Assembly: GCA_019449555.1 (NCBI GenBank)
Contig: JAGRPN010000267.1
Coordinates: 1 to 61,739 of the forward strand
From: Ramlibacter sp.
GTDB taxonomy: Bacteria > Pseudomonadota > Gammaproteobacteria > Burkholderiales > Burkholderiaceae_C
DNA: 61,739 bases
Reading direction: 5' to 3'
A program made the position numbers and the translations under genes. Numbering within the stretch: position 1 is the stretch's first letter; every line of letters starts with the position of its first letter. Below are positions 9,671-17,425 of this stretch, in pieces. The notes beneath the pieces were generated by a model. It saw only the letters and a list, made by a program, of their open reading frames with translations, ran no database searches and was not told where the DNA came from.

Positions 9671-9839
9671 TGTGTCGGCTCCGGTTGCATGGTGCGTCCG
9701 ATCCTATGCCAAACGTGGGCCCCGCGCGGGCTGCCGGATAGTCCGAACGCGCTATGGATCAGGCTGAGCATGGCCGATACAGTGGCCTGCACGATCGGGC
9801 ACCTCCGGCCCCGGTCCCCTTCATCAAGGAGAGACAGGC

Positions 9840-10835
9840 ATGGCAGATATCAGTGGCACCAGCGGCAACGACGTGATCCAGGCGAGCAGCGGCGGGACCC
9901 TCACGTTCCTGGCCAGCGGCACGACCCTTAACGGCGGCGGGCCTATCATCAATGTGCTCGTCAACGGCAGCCCTGTGTTGGCCGGTTTTCCAGTCACCGC
10001 CAGCCATGCCGCTGGCCAAACTCAGCTGGTGACCGTCGCCATTCCTGCTGGCACGATCGTCAGCAGCATCGGCATCGAGTTCACGAACGACGACCACACG
10101 CCCACTTACACCGAAGACCGCGACCTGTACCTGTCCAGCGTGCAACTCAACGGTATCGAGCTGCCGATCAGCGCGGCAAACTATCTCGCGTACGCCAGCC
10201 CCTACAACATCCCCGCCACGACCGACATGAAATGGGGCGGCACGCTCACTTACTCGGGCGCGGCGGTGGAGAGCGCCGGCGCGGCTGCGACCGGCAGCCT
10301 GCACATCGACGGCGGCGCGGGCATCGACACGGTCGTCTTCGGCGGAACGGAAGCAAGCTACGGCATAAGCCACCCTTCCTCCGGCTACCTGGTCTGGTCT
10401 ACGGAGCTGGTGAAGGTTGAGCGACTCCAGTTCGCCGAGACGAAGCTCGCGCTTGACATGAACGGCCACGCAGGAACGGCAGTCGAGCTGATCGCAGCCC
10501 TGTTCGGGCCGAGCGCGGTGGGCGTGAAGGGATTCGTGGGCGCGGTCCTGGGCCTGTTGGACGGCGGGATGGGCGAGGAGCAGCTCGCGAACCTGGCGAT
10601 CCACACGCCCTTGTTCCAGCAAATGGCCGGTTCGAGTTCGAACACCGATTTCGTGCGGCTGGTGGTCCATAACCTCCTCGGCGCGGACCCCAGCCAGCAG
10701 CTGCTCAATACGCTGGTCGGCGTGCTCGACAACGGCACGCTCACGCAGGCGTCGTTCGCTGTCATCGCGGCGGACAGCAGCTTCAACGCTGTCCACTTGG
10801 TGGGCGTGATGCAGAACGGGGTCGAGTTCGTCTGA
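9840..10835 (+). CDS. Putative secreted RTX-type protein with a CBM36/60-like carbohydrate-binding domain and DUF4214-like C-terminus
   Basis: The 331-residue protein has no signal peptide. It opens with GTSGNDVI, a single repeat of the haemolysin-type calcium-binding kind, and runs into a beta-sandwich (about 20-110). This contains LNGGGP, FTNDD and EDRDLYLSSVQLNG, the pattern of Ca-dependent CBM36/60-like domains. A second aspartate/glycine-rich turn lies near residue 155. The C-terminal 150 residues are helical, with FVRLVVHNLLGADPS and FVGAVLGLLDGG, resembling DUF4214-type repeats found in surface and type I-secreted proteins. Good ribosome site AAGGAGAGACAGGC. Type I secretion is an inference, since no transporter genes are here. 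A terminator follows. Confidence 0.75.
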   Translation: MADISGTSGNDVIQASSGGTLTFLASGTTLNGGGPIINVLVNGSPVLAGFPVTASHAAGQTQLVTVAIPAGTIVSSIGIEFTNDDHTPTYTEDRDLYLSSVQLNGIELPISAANYLAYASPYNIPATTDMKWGGTLTYSGAAVESAGAAATGSLHIDGGAGIDTVVFGGTEASYGISHPSSGYLVWSTELVKVERLQFAETKLALDMNGHAGTAVELIAALFGPSAVGVKGFVGAVLGLLDGGMGEEQLANLAIHTPLFQQMAGSSSNTDFVRLVVHNLLGADPSQQLLNTLVGVLDNGTLTQASFAVIAADSSFNAVHLVGVMQNGVEFV

Positions 10836-10860
10836 GCCGACCGCGGTTCGCCGCCGGAAA

Positions 10861-10890
10861 CGAAGAAGCCCGCGGTAGCGGGCTTCTTCG
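10861..10890. terminator. Bidirectional rho-independent terminator
   Basis: A perfect 13-bp stem (10861-10873 and 10878-10890) encloses a GGTA loop; the arms carry GAAGAAG and CTTCTTC, so it can act in both directions. It closes the RTX-type gene on the plus strand and the tRNA-Met transcript on the minus strand. Confidence 0.8.
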
Positions 10891-10900
10891 CTGCAGGATC

Positions 10901-10977
10901 TGGTGGCGCTTCACGGACTCGAACCGCGGACCTGTGGATTATGATTCCATCGCTCTAACCGACTGAGCTAAAGCGCC
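10901..10977 (-). tRNA. tRNA-Met (anticodon CAU)
   Basis: Read on the minus strand from 10977, the gene folds with a seven-base acceptor stem (GGCGCTT with AAGCGCC), a D arm, an anticodon loop ATCATAA giving CAU, the TTCGAAC T loop, and an encoded CCA at 10903-10901. The G1-C72 pair and D-arm form fit an elongator methionine tRNA better than the initiator. The lysidine-modified Ile2 tRNA also carries CAU and cannot be excluded by eye. Confidence 0.93.
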
Positions 10978-11081
10978 GAGCCGGTGATTATAGCCAATGG
11001 GCCGCGGTCCGGCAGCCGTCCGCGCATGACCCCAGCGCCCACCGGATCATCCGCGGCATACTGCGGCGGGCCCGTCGGCCG

Positions 11082-11861
11082 CTAGCGGTGCTTGAACTGG
11101 GCCTTGCGCTTGTTGACGAAGGCGTCCATGCCTTCCTTCTGGTCGGCCGTGGCGAACAGGGCGTGGAACATGCGCCGTTCGAACATCACGCCGTCCGACA
11201 AGGGGCTCTCGAATGCCCGGTTGACCGATTCCTTGGCGGCCATCACGGCGAGCTGGGAGTAATCGCAGATCGTGAGCGCCGCCGCCAGCGCTTCATCCAT
11301 CAACTTTTCGAGCGGCACGACCCGGCTCACGAGTCCGGAGCGCTCGGCTTCGACGGCATCCATCATGCGGCCGGTGAGCGCCATTTCCATCGCCTTGGCT
11401 TTGCCGACCGCGCGGGGCAGCCGCTGCGTGCCGCCCGCGCCGGGAATGATGCCCAATTTGATTTCGGGCTGGCCGAACTTCGCGTTCTCCGCCGCGATGA
11501 TGAAGTCGCACATCATCGTCAGCTCGCAGCCCCCGCCCAGCGCGAACCCCGCGACCGCGGCGATCACGGGCTTGCGGATGGAGCGGATCGTTTCCCAGTT
11601 GCGGGTGATGTAGTCGTCCCGGTACACATCGGCGAATCCGTAGCTCGCCATCGCGCCGATGTCGGCGCCCGCCGCGAATGCCTTCTCGCTGCCGGTGATG
11701 ATCATGCAGCCGATGGCCGGATCGGCGTCGAACGCCTTGAGCGCCGCGCCCAGCTCATCCATCAACTCGTTGTTCAGCGCGTTGAGCTGCTTGGGCCGGT
11801 TCAGCGTGACGATGCCCACCTTGCCGCCTTCCGTGCGGACCGCGATCGATTCATAGGCCAT
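11082..11861 (-). CDS. Enoyl-CoA hydratase (crotonase family; PaaF-like)
   Basis: The 259-residue crotonase-fold protein hydrates 2-enoyl-CoA thioesters. Both catalytic glutamates are present, in [13 protein letters not shown] and [18 protein letters not shown], so hydratase activity is expected. The start at 11861 follows GGAGAAACC; the longer open frame to 12710 is the shadow of paaG. It is divergent from paaG across a 115-bp region with a palindromic operator candidate. That context suggests the PaaF role (2,3-dehydroadipyl-CoA hydratase) in phenylacetate breakdown. A general fatty-acid hydratase is the alternative. Confidence 0.93.
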   Translation of the reverse strand: MAYESIAVRTEGGKVGIVTLNRPKQLNALNNELMDELGAALKAFDADPAIGCMIITGSEKAFAAGADIGAMASYGFADVYRDDYITRNWETIRSIRKPVIAAVAGFALGGGCELTMMCDFIIAAENAKFGQPEIKLGIIPGAGGTQRLPRAVGKAKAMEMALTGRMMDAVEAERSGLVSRVVPLEKLMDEALAAALTICDYSQLAVMAAKESVNRAFESPLSDGVMFERRMFHALFATADQKEGMDAFVNKRKAQFKHR

Positions 11862-11905
11862 GGTTTCTCCTGTAGGAATTTTTTCGACTATACCCAAGGC
11901 CCGAA

Positions 11906-11929
11906 TTCGCCGACCGATCAGTCGGTGAA
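11906..11929. promoter_or_regulatory. Palindromic operator candidate in the divergent paa promoter region
   Basis: The 24-bp element TTCGCCGACCGATCAGTCGG followed by TGAA is an imperfect palindrome with 10 of 12 positions matched between half-sites. It lies midway between the divergent starts at 11861 and 11977. Its CCGAC-N6-GTCGG core is the size of a TetR-family site, and phenylacetate genes in several bacteria are controlled by the TetR-type repressor PaaR. No regulator gene is next to it, so the factor is inferred. Confidence 0.5.
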
Positions 11930-11976
11930 TGATAGAGTACCCCGAAGACTGCATTGATAACTGCGCAGGAGTCCCG

Positions 11977-12780
11977 ATGACAGAAGAATCCGTCCTGTAC
12001 GAAACGCGCGGCGCAGTGGCATTGATCACGCTGAACCGCCCGCAATCGCTGAACAGCTTCACGCGCCAGATGCATCGCGACCTGTGGGCCGCGCTGGACC
12101 GCATCGAGGCCGACCCATCCATCCGTGCGCTCGTGATCACGGGCGCCGGACGCGGCTTTTGCGCCGGGGCCGACCTCGCGGAATTCGATCTCGAGCCCGG
12201 CCCGGACCTGGTGCGCCGCGCCGACCCCGGGCCGGTGATCGAGGAAGCATTCAACCCCACGGTGCGCAAATTGCAGGCTTTGCGGGTGCCCACCGTCGCG
12301 GCGGTGAACGGCGTCGCCGCCGGAGCGGGCGCGTCGCTCGCGATGACCTGCGACCTCGCTGTGGCGGCGCCGAATGCGTCGTTCATCCAGGCTTTCAGCA
12401 AGATCGGCTTGGTTCCGGATGCGGGCGGCAGCTGGTTCCTGGTCAAGCGCCTGGGGCTGGCGCGCGCGATGGGCTGCGCGATGCTGGGCGACAAGCTCGG
12501 TGCGAAAGACGCCAAGGAGCAGGGACTGATCTGGGACGTCGCCGGCGACGGCGAGGACTGTGTCGAGGCGGCGCTGAAGCTCGCGCAGCGCCTGGCCGTG
12601 CTCCCGACCAGGGCGCTGGTCGCGACGCGCCAGCTGCTGCGCGGCGCCGCTTCCCGCGACCTCGACGCGCAGCTCGATGCCGAACGCGACATGCAGTCCG
12701 CTTTGGGCAAGACACACGATTACATCGAAGGCGTGATGGCGTTCCGCGAGAAGCGGCCGGCCAACTTCAAAGGCGAATGA
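11977..12780 (+). CDS. paaG: 2-(1,2-epoxy-1,2-dihydrophenyl)acetyl-CoA isomerase PaaG
   Basis: The 267-residue crotonase-fold enzyme isomerises the ring-1,2-epoxide of phenylacetyl-CoA to the oxepin form. The first hydratase glutamate is replaced ([16 protein letters not shown]). The second region reads [12 protein letters not shown] with an aspartate, the arrangement expected for PaaG and related isomerases rather than hydratases. The start at 11977 follows AGGAGTCCCG. The stop codon overlaps the start of paaI, and paaK follows, forming a paaG-paaI-paaK operon. The paaABCDE epoxidase genes are not in the window. Confidence 0.9.
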   Translation: MTEESVLYETRGAVALITLNRPQSLNSFTRQMHRDLWAALDRIEADPSIRALVITGAGRGFCAGADLAEFDLEPGPDLVRRADPGPVIEEAFNPTVRKLQALRVPTVAAVNGVAAGAGASLAMTCDLAVAAPNASFIQAFSKIGLVPDAGGSWFLVKRLGLARAMGCAMLGDKLGAKDAKEQGLIWDVAGDGEDCVEAALKLAQRLAVLPTRALVATRQLLRGAASRDLDAQLDAERDMQSALGKTHDYIEGVMAFREKRPANFKGE

Positions 12781-13229
12781 TGACCGACCGCGAGCTTGCC
12801 GCGAAGGTCGGCGAGGCGATGTACGCGGCGGATCGCGCCAGCAGGGACTTCATGCGCATGGAGCTGGTGAGCTGTGAGCCCGGCCGCGCCGTGATGCGCA
12901 TGACGGTGCGCGAGCAGATGCTCAATGGACACGACATCTGCCACGGCGGCCTGATCTTCACGCTGGCCGATTCGACCTTTGCGTTCGCCTGCAACAGCTA
13001 CAACAAGGCCACCGTGGCGGCGGGCTGCAGCATCGAATTCCTGCGGCCCGCGCATGCGGGCGACGTGCTCACCTGCGAGGGCGTGGAGCAGGTGCTGCAG
13101 GGCCGCAATGGCGTGTACGACATGAAGGTGCTGAACCAGCACGGCGAAGTGGTGGCGATGTTCCGCGGCAGGAGCAGCCACATCCGAGGGACGGTGCTGC
13201 CGGCCGACACGGCTTGGCCCCTTCGATAG
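12780..13229 (+). CDS. paaI: Hydroxyphenylacetyl-CoA thioesterase PaaI
   Basis: PaaI is a hot-dog-fold thioesterase thought to clear dead-end CoA thioesters and free CoA during phenylacetate catabolism. The 149-residue product contains NGHDICHGGLIFTLADSTFA, the conserved segment with the catalytic Asp/His/Gly pattern, followed by the SIEFLRPAHAGD strand. The start overlaps the paaG stop (an in-frame ATG at 12777 is equally possible), implying translational coupling. The last codons and the TAG stop fall inside a REP-like repeat, so the C-terminal residues were probably supplied by the repeat. Confidence 0.93.
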   Translation: MTDRELAAKVGEAMYAADRASRDFMRMELVSCEPGRAVMRMTVREQMLNGHDICHGGLIFTLADSTFAFACNSYNKATVAAGCSIEFLRPAHAGDVLTCEGVEQVLQGRNGVYDMKVLNQHGEVVAMFRGRSSHIRGTVLPADTAWPLR

Positions 13230-13275
13230 ACTCAGGACGGTCGGACCTGCTTCGACAAGCTCAGCATGGACGGAG
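13220..13275. repeat. Paired REP-like element
   Basis: Two related units, CTTCGATAGACTCAGGACGG (about 13221-13240) and CTTCGACAAGCTCAGCATGG plus ACGG (about 13251-13274), lie in direct orientation. The second matches the common proteobacterial REP-type core CTTCGACAAGCTCAG. The first unit contains the paaI stop codon and the second ends at the paaK ribosome-binding site. Confidence 0.65.
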
Positions 13276-13281
13276 GAGCGC

Positions 13282-14577
13282 ATGAAGAACTTTCCCCTCG
13301 AACCGATCGAAAAAGCGAGCGTGGACGAACTGCGCGCGCTGCAGCTCAAGCGCTTGCAGGCCACGCTGCATCATGCGTACGCGAACTCGCCGGTGTACCG
13401 CGCCAAGTTCAATGCCGCGGGGCTGCGGCCGGGCGACTGCCGCTCGCTGGAGGACTTGGCGAAGTTCCCTTTCACCAGCAAGAGCGACCTGCGAGACAGC
13501 TATCCGTTCGGCATGTTCGCGGTGCCGCGCCAGCAGTGCGTGCGGCTGCACGCCTCCAGCGGGACGACCGGCAAGCCGACGGTCGTGGGCTACACGCAGG
13601 GCGACATCGACACCTGGGCCCACCTGATGGCGCGCAGCATTCGCGCATCGGGCGCGCGGCCGGGCGACCTGGTGCACGTGAGCTACGGTTACGGCCTCTT
13701 CACCGGCGGCCTGGGCGCGCACTATGGCGCGGAAAAACTGGGGCTGACGGTGGTGCCGTTCGGCGGCGGCCAGACCGAGCGCCAGGTGCAGCTGATCAAC
13801 GACTTCCGGCCTGACATCATCATGGTGACACCGAGCTACATGCTGGCGATCGCGGATGAAATCGAGCGGCAGGGCCTGGACCCCACGCGGTCGAGCCTGC
13901 GGCTGGGCATCTTCGGCGCGGAGCCCTGGACCAACGACATGCGCGCGGCGATCGAGCAGCGCATGCAGATCGATGCGGTGGACATCTACGGCCTGTCTGA
14001 GGTGATGGGGCCGGGCGTGGCCAACGAGTGCGTCGAAACCAAGGACGGGCCGACGATCTGGGAAGACCACTTCTACCCGGAGGTGATCGATGCGACAACC
14101 GGTGAAGTGCTGCCCGAAGGCGAGTTCGGCGAACTCGTGTTCACCAGCCTGACGAAAGAAGCGCTGCCGATCATCCGGTACCGCACGCGCGATCTCACGC
14201 GCCTGTTGCCCGGCACCGCCCGCACGATGCGCCGGATGGAAAAGATCACCGGCCGCAGCGACGACATGATGATCGTGCGGGGCGTCAACGTGTTCCCCAC
14301 GCAGATCGAGGAGCTGATCCTCAAGCGCAGCGAACTCACACCGCATTACCAGTGCATCCTCACGCGCGAAGGACCGCTCGACGAGCTCACCGTGGCAGTC
14401 GAGACCCGCCACGGCCTGGCGCCCGATTCAGTGGAAGCGAACGCCGCCGCCCAGAAACTGGCGCACGAGATCAAGACCTACATCGGCACCTCGGCGCGTA
14501 TCGAGCTGCGGCGTTCCGGCGGCGTCGAGCGCAGCCTGGGCAAGGCCAAGCGCGTGCTCGACGAGCGCAAGCTGTAG
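13282..14577 (+). CDS. paaK: Phenylacetate-CoA ligase PaaK
   Basis: This AMP-forming ligase activates phenylacetate to phenylacetyl-CoA, the entry step of the pathway. The 431-residue protein has the adenylate P-loop SSGTTGKPTVVGYT at 92-105, YGLSEVMGPG, the hinge region around RYRTRDLTR, and GRSDDMMIVRGVNVFP, all characteristic of PaaK. Length is normal. The strong ribosome site GGAGGAGCGC overlaps the end of a REP-like unit, 52 bp after paaI. It is the last gene of the paaG-paaI-paaK run and meets a convergent DUF35 gene nine bases later. Confidence 0.96.
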   Translation: MKNFPLEPIEKASVDELRALQLKRLQATLHHAYANSPVYRAKFNAAGLRPGDCRSLEDLAKFPFTSKSDLRDSYPFGMFAVPRQQCVRLHASSGTTGKPTVVGYTQGDIDTWAHLMARSIRASGARPGDLVHVSYGYGLFTGGLGAHYGAEKLGLTVVPFGGGQTERQVQLINDFRPDIIMVTPSYMLAIADEIERQGLDPTRSSLRLGIFGAEPWTNDMRAAIEQRMQIDAVDIYGLSEVMGPGVANECVETKDGPTIWEDHFYPEVIDATTGEVLPEGEFGELVFTSLTKEALPIIRYRTRDLTRLLPGTARTMRRMEKITGRSDDMMIVRGVNVFPTQIEELILKRSELTPHYQCILTREGPLDELTVAVETRHGLAPDSVEANAAAQKLAHEIKTYIGTSARIELRRSGGVERSLGKAKRVLDERKL

Positions 14578-14586
14578 CTGCGCTCT

Positions 14587-15003
14587 TCAGCCGCGCGGCT
14601 TGAAGGCGGGAATGGTGCGTCCGTCGGCCGCCTCGATGAAGGTCACTTCGAGCGGCATGCCGCACTGGATCGCCTGCGGCTCGGGCTTCACCCCGACGAG
14701 GTACGTCATCATGCGAGGACCCTCGCGCAGCGTGACCAGCGCCGTCACGAACGGCACTGCCTCGCGCAGTTCGCGAATGCCGGTGTGGTGATGGATGCAG
14801 AACGAGTACAGCTCCGCGTGTCCGGACGCGCGCACCCACTCCAAGTCGCGCGAACCGCAACTCGGGCAGACGGAGCGCGGGTAGAAGAAGTGGCAGCGGC
14901 AGCCGCGGCAGAACGGAAGCATCAGCTCTTGCCGGCTGGCCGCATCCCAGAAGATGGCGGCATCGGGGCTGGGCGACACGACAGGTCGAGGCGTCTGGGT
15001 CAT
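14587..15003 (-). CDS. DUF35 OB-fold/zinc-ribbon protein, partner of the thiolase-like protein
   Basis: The 138-residue protein has the two-part DUF35 structure. The N-terminal rubredoxin-like zinc ribbon carries CRGC and CPSC, twelve residues apart, and an OB-fold follows. In known systems DUF35 proteins assemble with thiolase-fold enzymes and help bind or pass CoA substrates, for example the ChsH2 DUF35 domain with Ltp2 aldolase. Here the start lies two bases after the stop of the thiolase-like gene, so the two are almost certainly co-expressed and likely form a complex. It is last in a three-gene minus-strand operon. Confidence 0.9.
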   Translation of the reverse strand: MTQTPRPVVSPSPDAAIFWDAASRQELMLPFCRGCRCHFFYPRSVCPSCGSRDLEWVRASGHAELYSFCIHHHTGIRELREAVPFVTALVTLREGPRMMTYLVGVKPEPQAIQCGMPLEVTFIEAADGRTIPAFKPRG

Positions 15004-15005
15004 GG

Positions 15006-16160
15006 TCACGTCCTTGCGAGGATGGCTGTGGCGGCGCTCGACAGATAACCGCCCATGCCGTTGACGAGCGCGGTCTGCGCATTGGGGACTTGGCGCGGCC
15101 CGCATTCGCCGCGCAACTGGCGCACCGCTTCGATCATCAGGTACATGCCGAACATGCCCGGATGGTTGTAAGACAGGCCGCCGCCGCTCGTGTTCAGCGG
15201 AAAATCCCCGCCGGGTGCGGTCCGCTGCCCGGACACGAACTGGCCGCCTTCGCCCTTGGCGCAGAACCCGAGGTCCTCGAGCGTGACTAGCACCGTATAG
15301 GTGAAGGAGTCGTAGAGCTGGACCACGTCGATGTCGGCCGGATTCAGCCCCGCCTTCGCGAAGACCTCCGCGCCTGTGATGCGGGCCGGCGTTTCGGTGA
15401 GGTCCGGCATCTGCGTGATCTGGTAATGGCTGGTGGCCACTGCGGACGCCAGCACCTCGACCACCGGCACGCCGAGCTCCCGGGCGCGGCGGGCGCTGGT
15501 GAGCACGACGGCGCCGCCGGAGTCGGTCACGAGGCAGCAGTCGTTCAGGTGGAACGGGTACACGAGCCACGGCGAATTCATGACGTCGTCAATCGTGAGC
15601 GGCTCACGGCTGAATGCCTTCGGGTTAAGCGCCGCCCACTTGCGCGTAGCGACCGCGATTTCGGCCAGCTGCGCGCTCGTGGTCCCGTACTGGTGCATGT
15701 GGCGCGTCGCCGCGAGCGCATACGCGGCCGGGGGCGACTCGACGCCGTATACCCGTTCCCATTGCCAGTCGGGCATCCACGGGTCACCGTGGGTGGGGCG
15801 TGCCTGGACGCCGCGCTTGCGGTTCGAGCGGCGTGTCTCCCCGTGCGTGATGAGTGCCACTTCGCACGCACCGGCCTGGATCGCCTGCACCGCCTCGTGC
15901 AGGTGCGCCACGAAGGACGATCCGCCGATGGAGTTGCTGCCCGAGATTTTCGGCGTGATGCCGAGGTATTCGGCCACGAGCAGGCTGGGCATGAAGTCCA
16001 CCCCGCAGGTGAAGAGCGCATCCACGTCGCGTAGCGTCAGGTTCGCATGCGCCAGTGCATTCGCCGCGGCCTCCGCGTGCATCTGCATCGCATTCTTGTT
16101 TGGCACGACGCCGATCTGGTCCGCCTCGGCGGCGCCCACGAGCGCGACACCCGTGCTCAT
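15006..16160 (-). CDS. Thiolase-fold protein lacking catalytic cysteines (Ltp-like, probable CoA-thioester retro-aldolase)
   Basis: The 384-residue protein matches the SCP-x/lipid-transfer thiolase family, but both thiolase cysteines are absent. The nucleophile position reads GGSSF (81-83) and the C-terminal CxGxG motif reads NGMGG (367-371). Tyr283 in QLYDSFT, Tyr331 in GGLSYNHPGM and His333 are kept. Their spacing resembles the two catalytic tyrosines described for the steroid side-chain aldolase Ltp2. With its DUF35 partner encoded directly after it, a retro-aldol lyase role is more likely than a thiolase; this is an inference. The start overlaps the upstream enolase-superfamily stop by four bases (ATGA). 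Confidence 0.85.
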   Translation of the reverse strand: MSTGVALVGAAEADQIGVVPNKNAMQMHAEAAANALAHANLTLRDVDALFTCGVDFMPSLLVAEYLGITPKISGSNSIGGSSFVAHLHEAVQAIQAGACEVALITHGETRRSNRKRGVQARPTHGDPWMPDWQWERVYGVESPPAAYALAATRHMHQYGTTSAQLAEIAVATRKWAALNPKAFSREPLTIDDVMNSPWLVYPFHLNDCCLVTDSGGAVVLTSARRARELGVPVVEVLASAVATSHYQITQMPDLTETPARITGAEVFAKAGLNPADIDVVQLYDSFTYTVLVTLEDLGFCAKGEGGQFVSGQRTAPGGDFPLNTSGGGLSYNHPGMFGMYLMIEAVRQLRGECGPRQVPNAQTALVNGMGGYLSSAATAILART

Positions 16161-17320
16161 GACTCGGACCGGTAACGGTTGATGTACTCCCAATCCAGCT
16201 CGAGGCCCAGTCCGGGCCCCTGGGGGACGGAGTAATAGCCGCCGTCGAAGGGCCGGCGGTTGGCGATGATGTTCCAGAAGATCGGATCGCGGTCCGGGTC
16301 GAACGTCTCGACATAGGTGCCGTGGGGAATGGACGCGAGCAGGTGGGCCGAAACCTGCGGCTCTTCGTGGTGACCCATCTGCACCTCGTACGCCGAAGCG
16401 ATTGCGGCGACGCGCCGCCACTCGCTCGGGCCGCCGATCCAGCTGGCATCCGCGTTGCAGACATCGATCGCGCCGGAGGCGATCAGGTCGCGCTGGCCGG
16501 CGCGCGTCGATTCGCTCTGGCCGGCAGCCACCGAGATCGGGGCGGACAGGCGCACGTCGCGCATCGAGAAACGGTCGTTCAGCCACTGGCAAGGTTCCTC
16601 GAACCAGCGCAGGTTGACGTCCGACGTGGCGCGGGCGAACTGGATCGCCTGCTGGCGCGTGTAGCCCTGGTTGGCATCGACCATCAGGACGAAGTCGTCG
16701 CCGGCCGTCTTGCGCGCCAGCCGCGTGCGGCGGGCATCGACCTCGGGCGAGCGGCCGCCGACCTTGAACTTGCAGCCGCCGAATCCCAGGGTCATGTAGT
16801 TCTCGATCTGCCGCACGACATGGGCGTCTTCGTCGCCTTCGTCGCTGTAATAGCCGCCGATGCAGATCGCCTGCAGCCGGTCGCGGTAGCCGCCCCACAA
16901 CTGGAACAGGGGAACGCCCAGCGCCTTGCCGAGCAGGTCCCACAGCGCCGTGTCGACGCAAGCCATCGCCTGCAAGGACATCGAGCGGTCGCGCAGGATG
17001 TCGTAGGTGGAAGGAAGCATTGCCTCCCACGCGCCCTCGATGTTCAATGCCGAGCGGCCCAGCAGGTTCGGGGTGATCTCGTCGGTGAGGATGCGCACGA
17101 TGGTCGACTGCTCGGCGTCGGTGTCCCCGTTGTAGGCTTCGCCCACGAGGCCGCCCGCGGTGTACACGCGCGTGACGATCGTGCAGCGCGACGTCATCGA
17201 GTAGTGGCTGCCCTTGAACCGCTTCTTGAGTGGAACCCGCACGGGTGTGATCTCGATTCGTTCGATCTTGAGGTCCGCCGGGTTCAGGCGTGCCGCCGTG
17301 GGCGCTTTCATCGTAGTCAT
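16157..17320 (-). CDS. Mandelate racemase/muconate lactonizing enzyme-family protein
   Basis: The 387-residue protein is an enolase-superfamily enzyme. The capping domain is followed by a barrel with the Lys pair KFK (Lys184, Lys186). Candidate metal ligands are Asp215 (VDANQG), Glu241 (WFEEP) and Glu270 (GQSES), and a His pair sits at 317-318 (GHHEEP). These enzymes abstract a proton next to a carboxylate and catalyse racemisation, dehydration or cycloisomerisation; which one cannot be told here. The start at 17320 follows GGAGACCT. It leads an operon with the thiolase-like and DUF35 genes and lies next to a GntR regulator, so its substrate is probably a carboxylic acid of the same pathway. 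Confidence 0.9.
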   Translation of the reverse strand: MTTMKAPTAARLNPADLKIERIEITPVRVPLKKRFKGSHYSMTSRCTIVTRVYTAGGLVGEAYNGDTDAEQSTIVRILTDEITPNLLGRSALNIEGAWEAMLPSTYDILRDRSMSLQAMACVDTALWDLLGKALGVPLFQLWGGYRDRLQAICIGGYYSDEGDEDAHVVRQIENYMTLGFGGCKFKVGGRSPEVDARRTRLARKTAGDDFVLMVDANQGYTRQQAIQFARATSDVNLRWFEEPCQWLNDRFSMRDVRLSAPISVAAGQSESTRAGQRDLIASGAIDVCNADASWIGGPSEWRRVAAIASAYEVQMGHHEEPQVSAHLLASIPHGTYVETFDPDRDPIFWNIIANRRPFDGGYYSVPQGPGLGLELDWEYINRYRSES

Positions 17321-17425
17321 AGGTCTCCAGGAGTCAGGGGGATAAGCGAGCCGCAGGGGCCCGGGTACGGGCGCTCCTCACCGGCCACTCGGGATTCAAC
17401 GCTGCACGCGGCTACCCTCGCGCGT

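Noticed and set aside
10861-10890. The strong palindrome by tRNA-Met considered as an attachment site or integron-like element
   Set aside because: It is a simple hairpin terminator; there is no integrase gene or tRNA-end duplication in the window.
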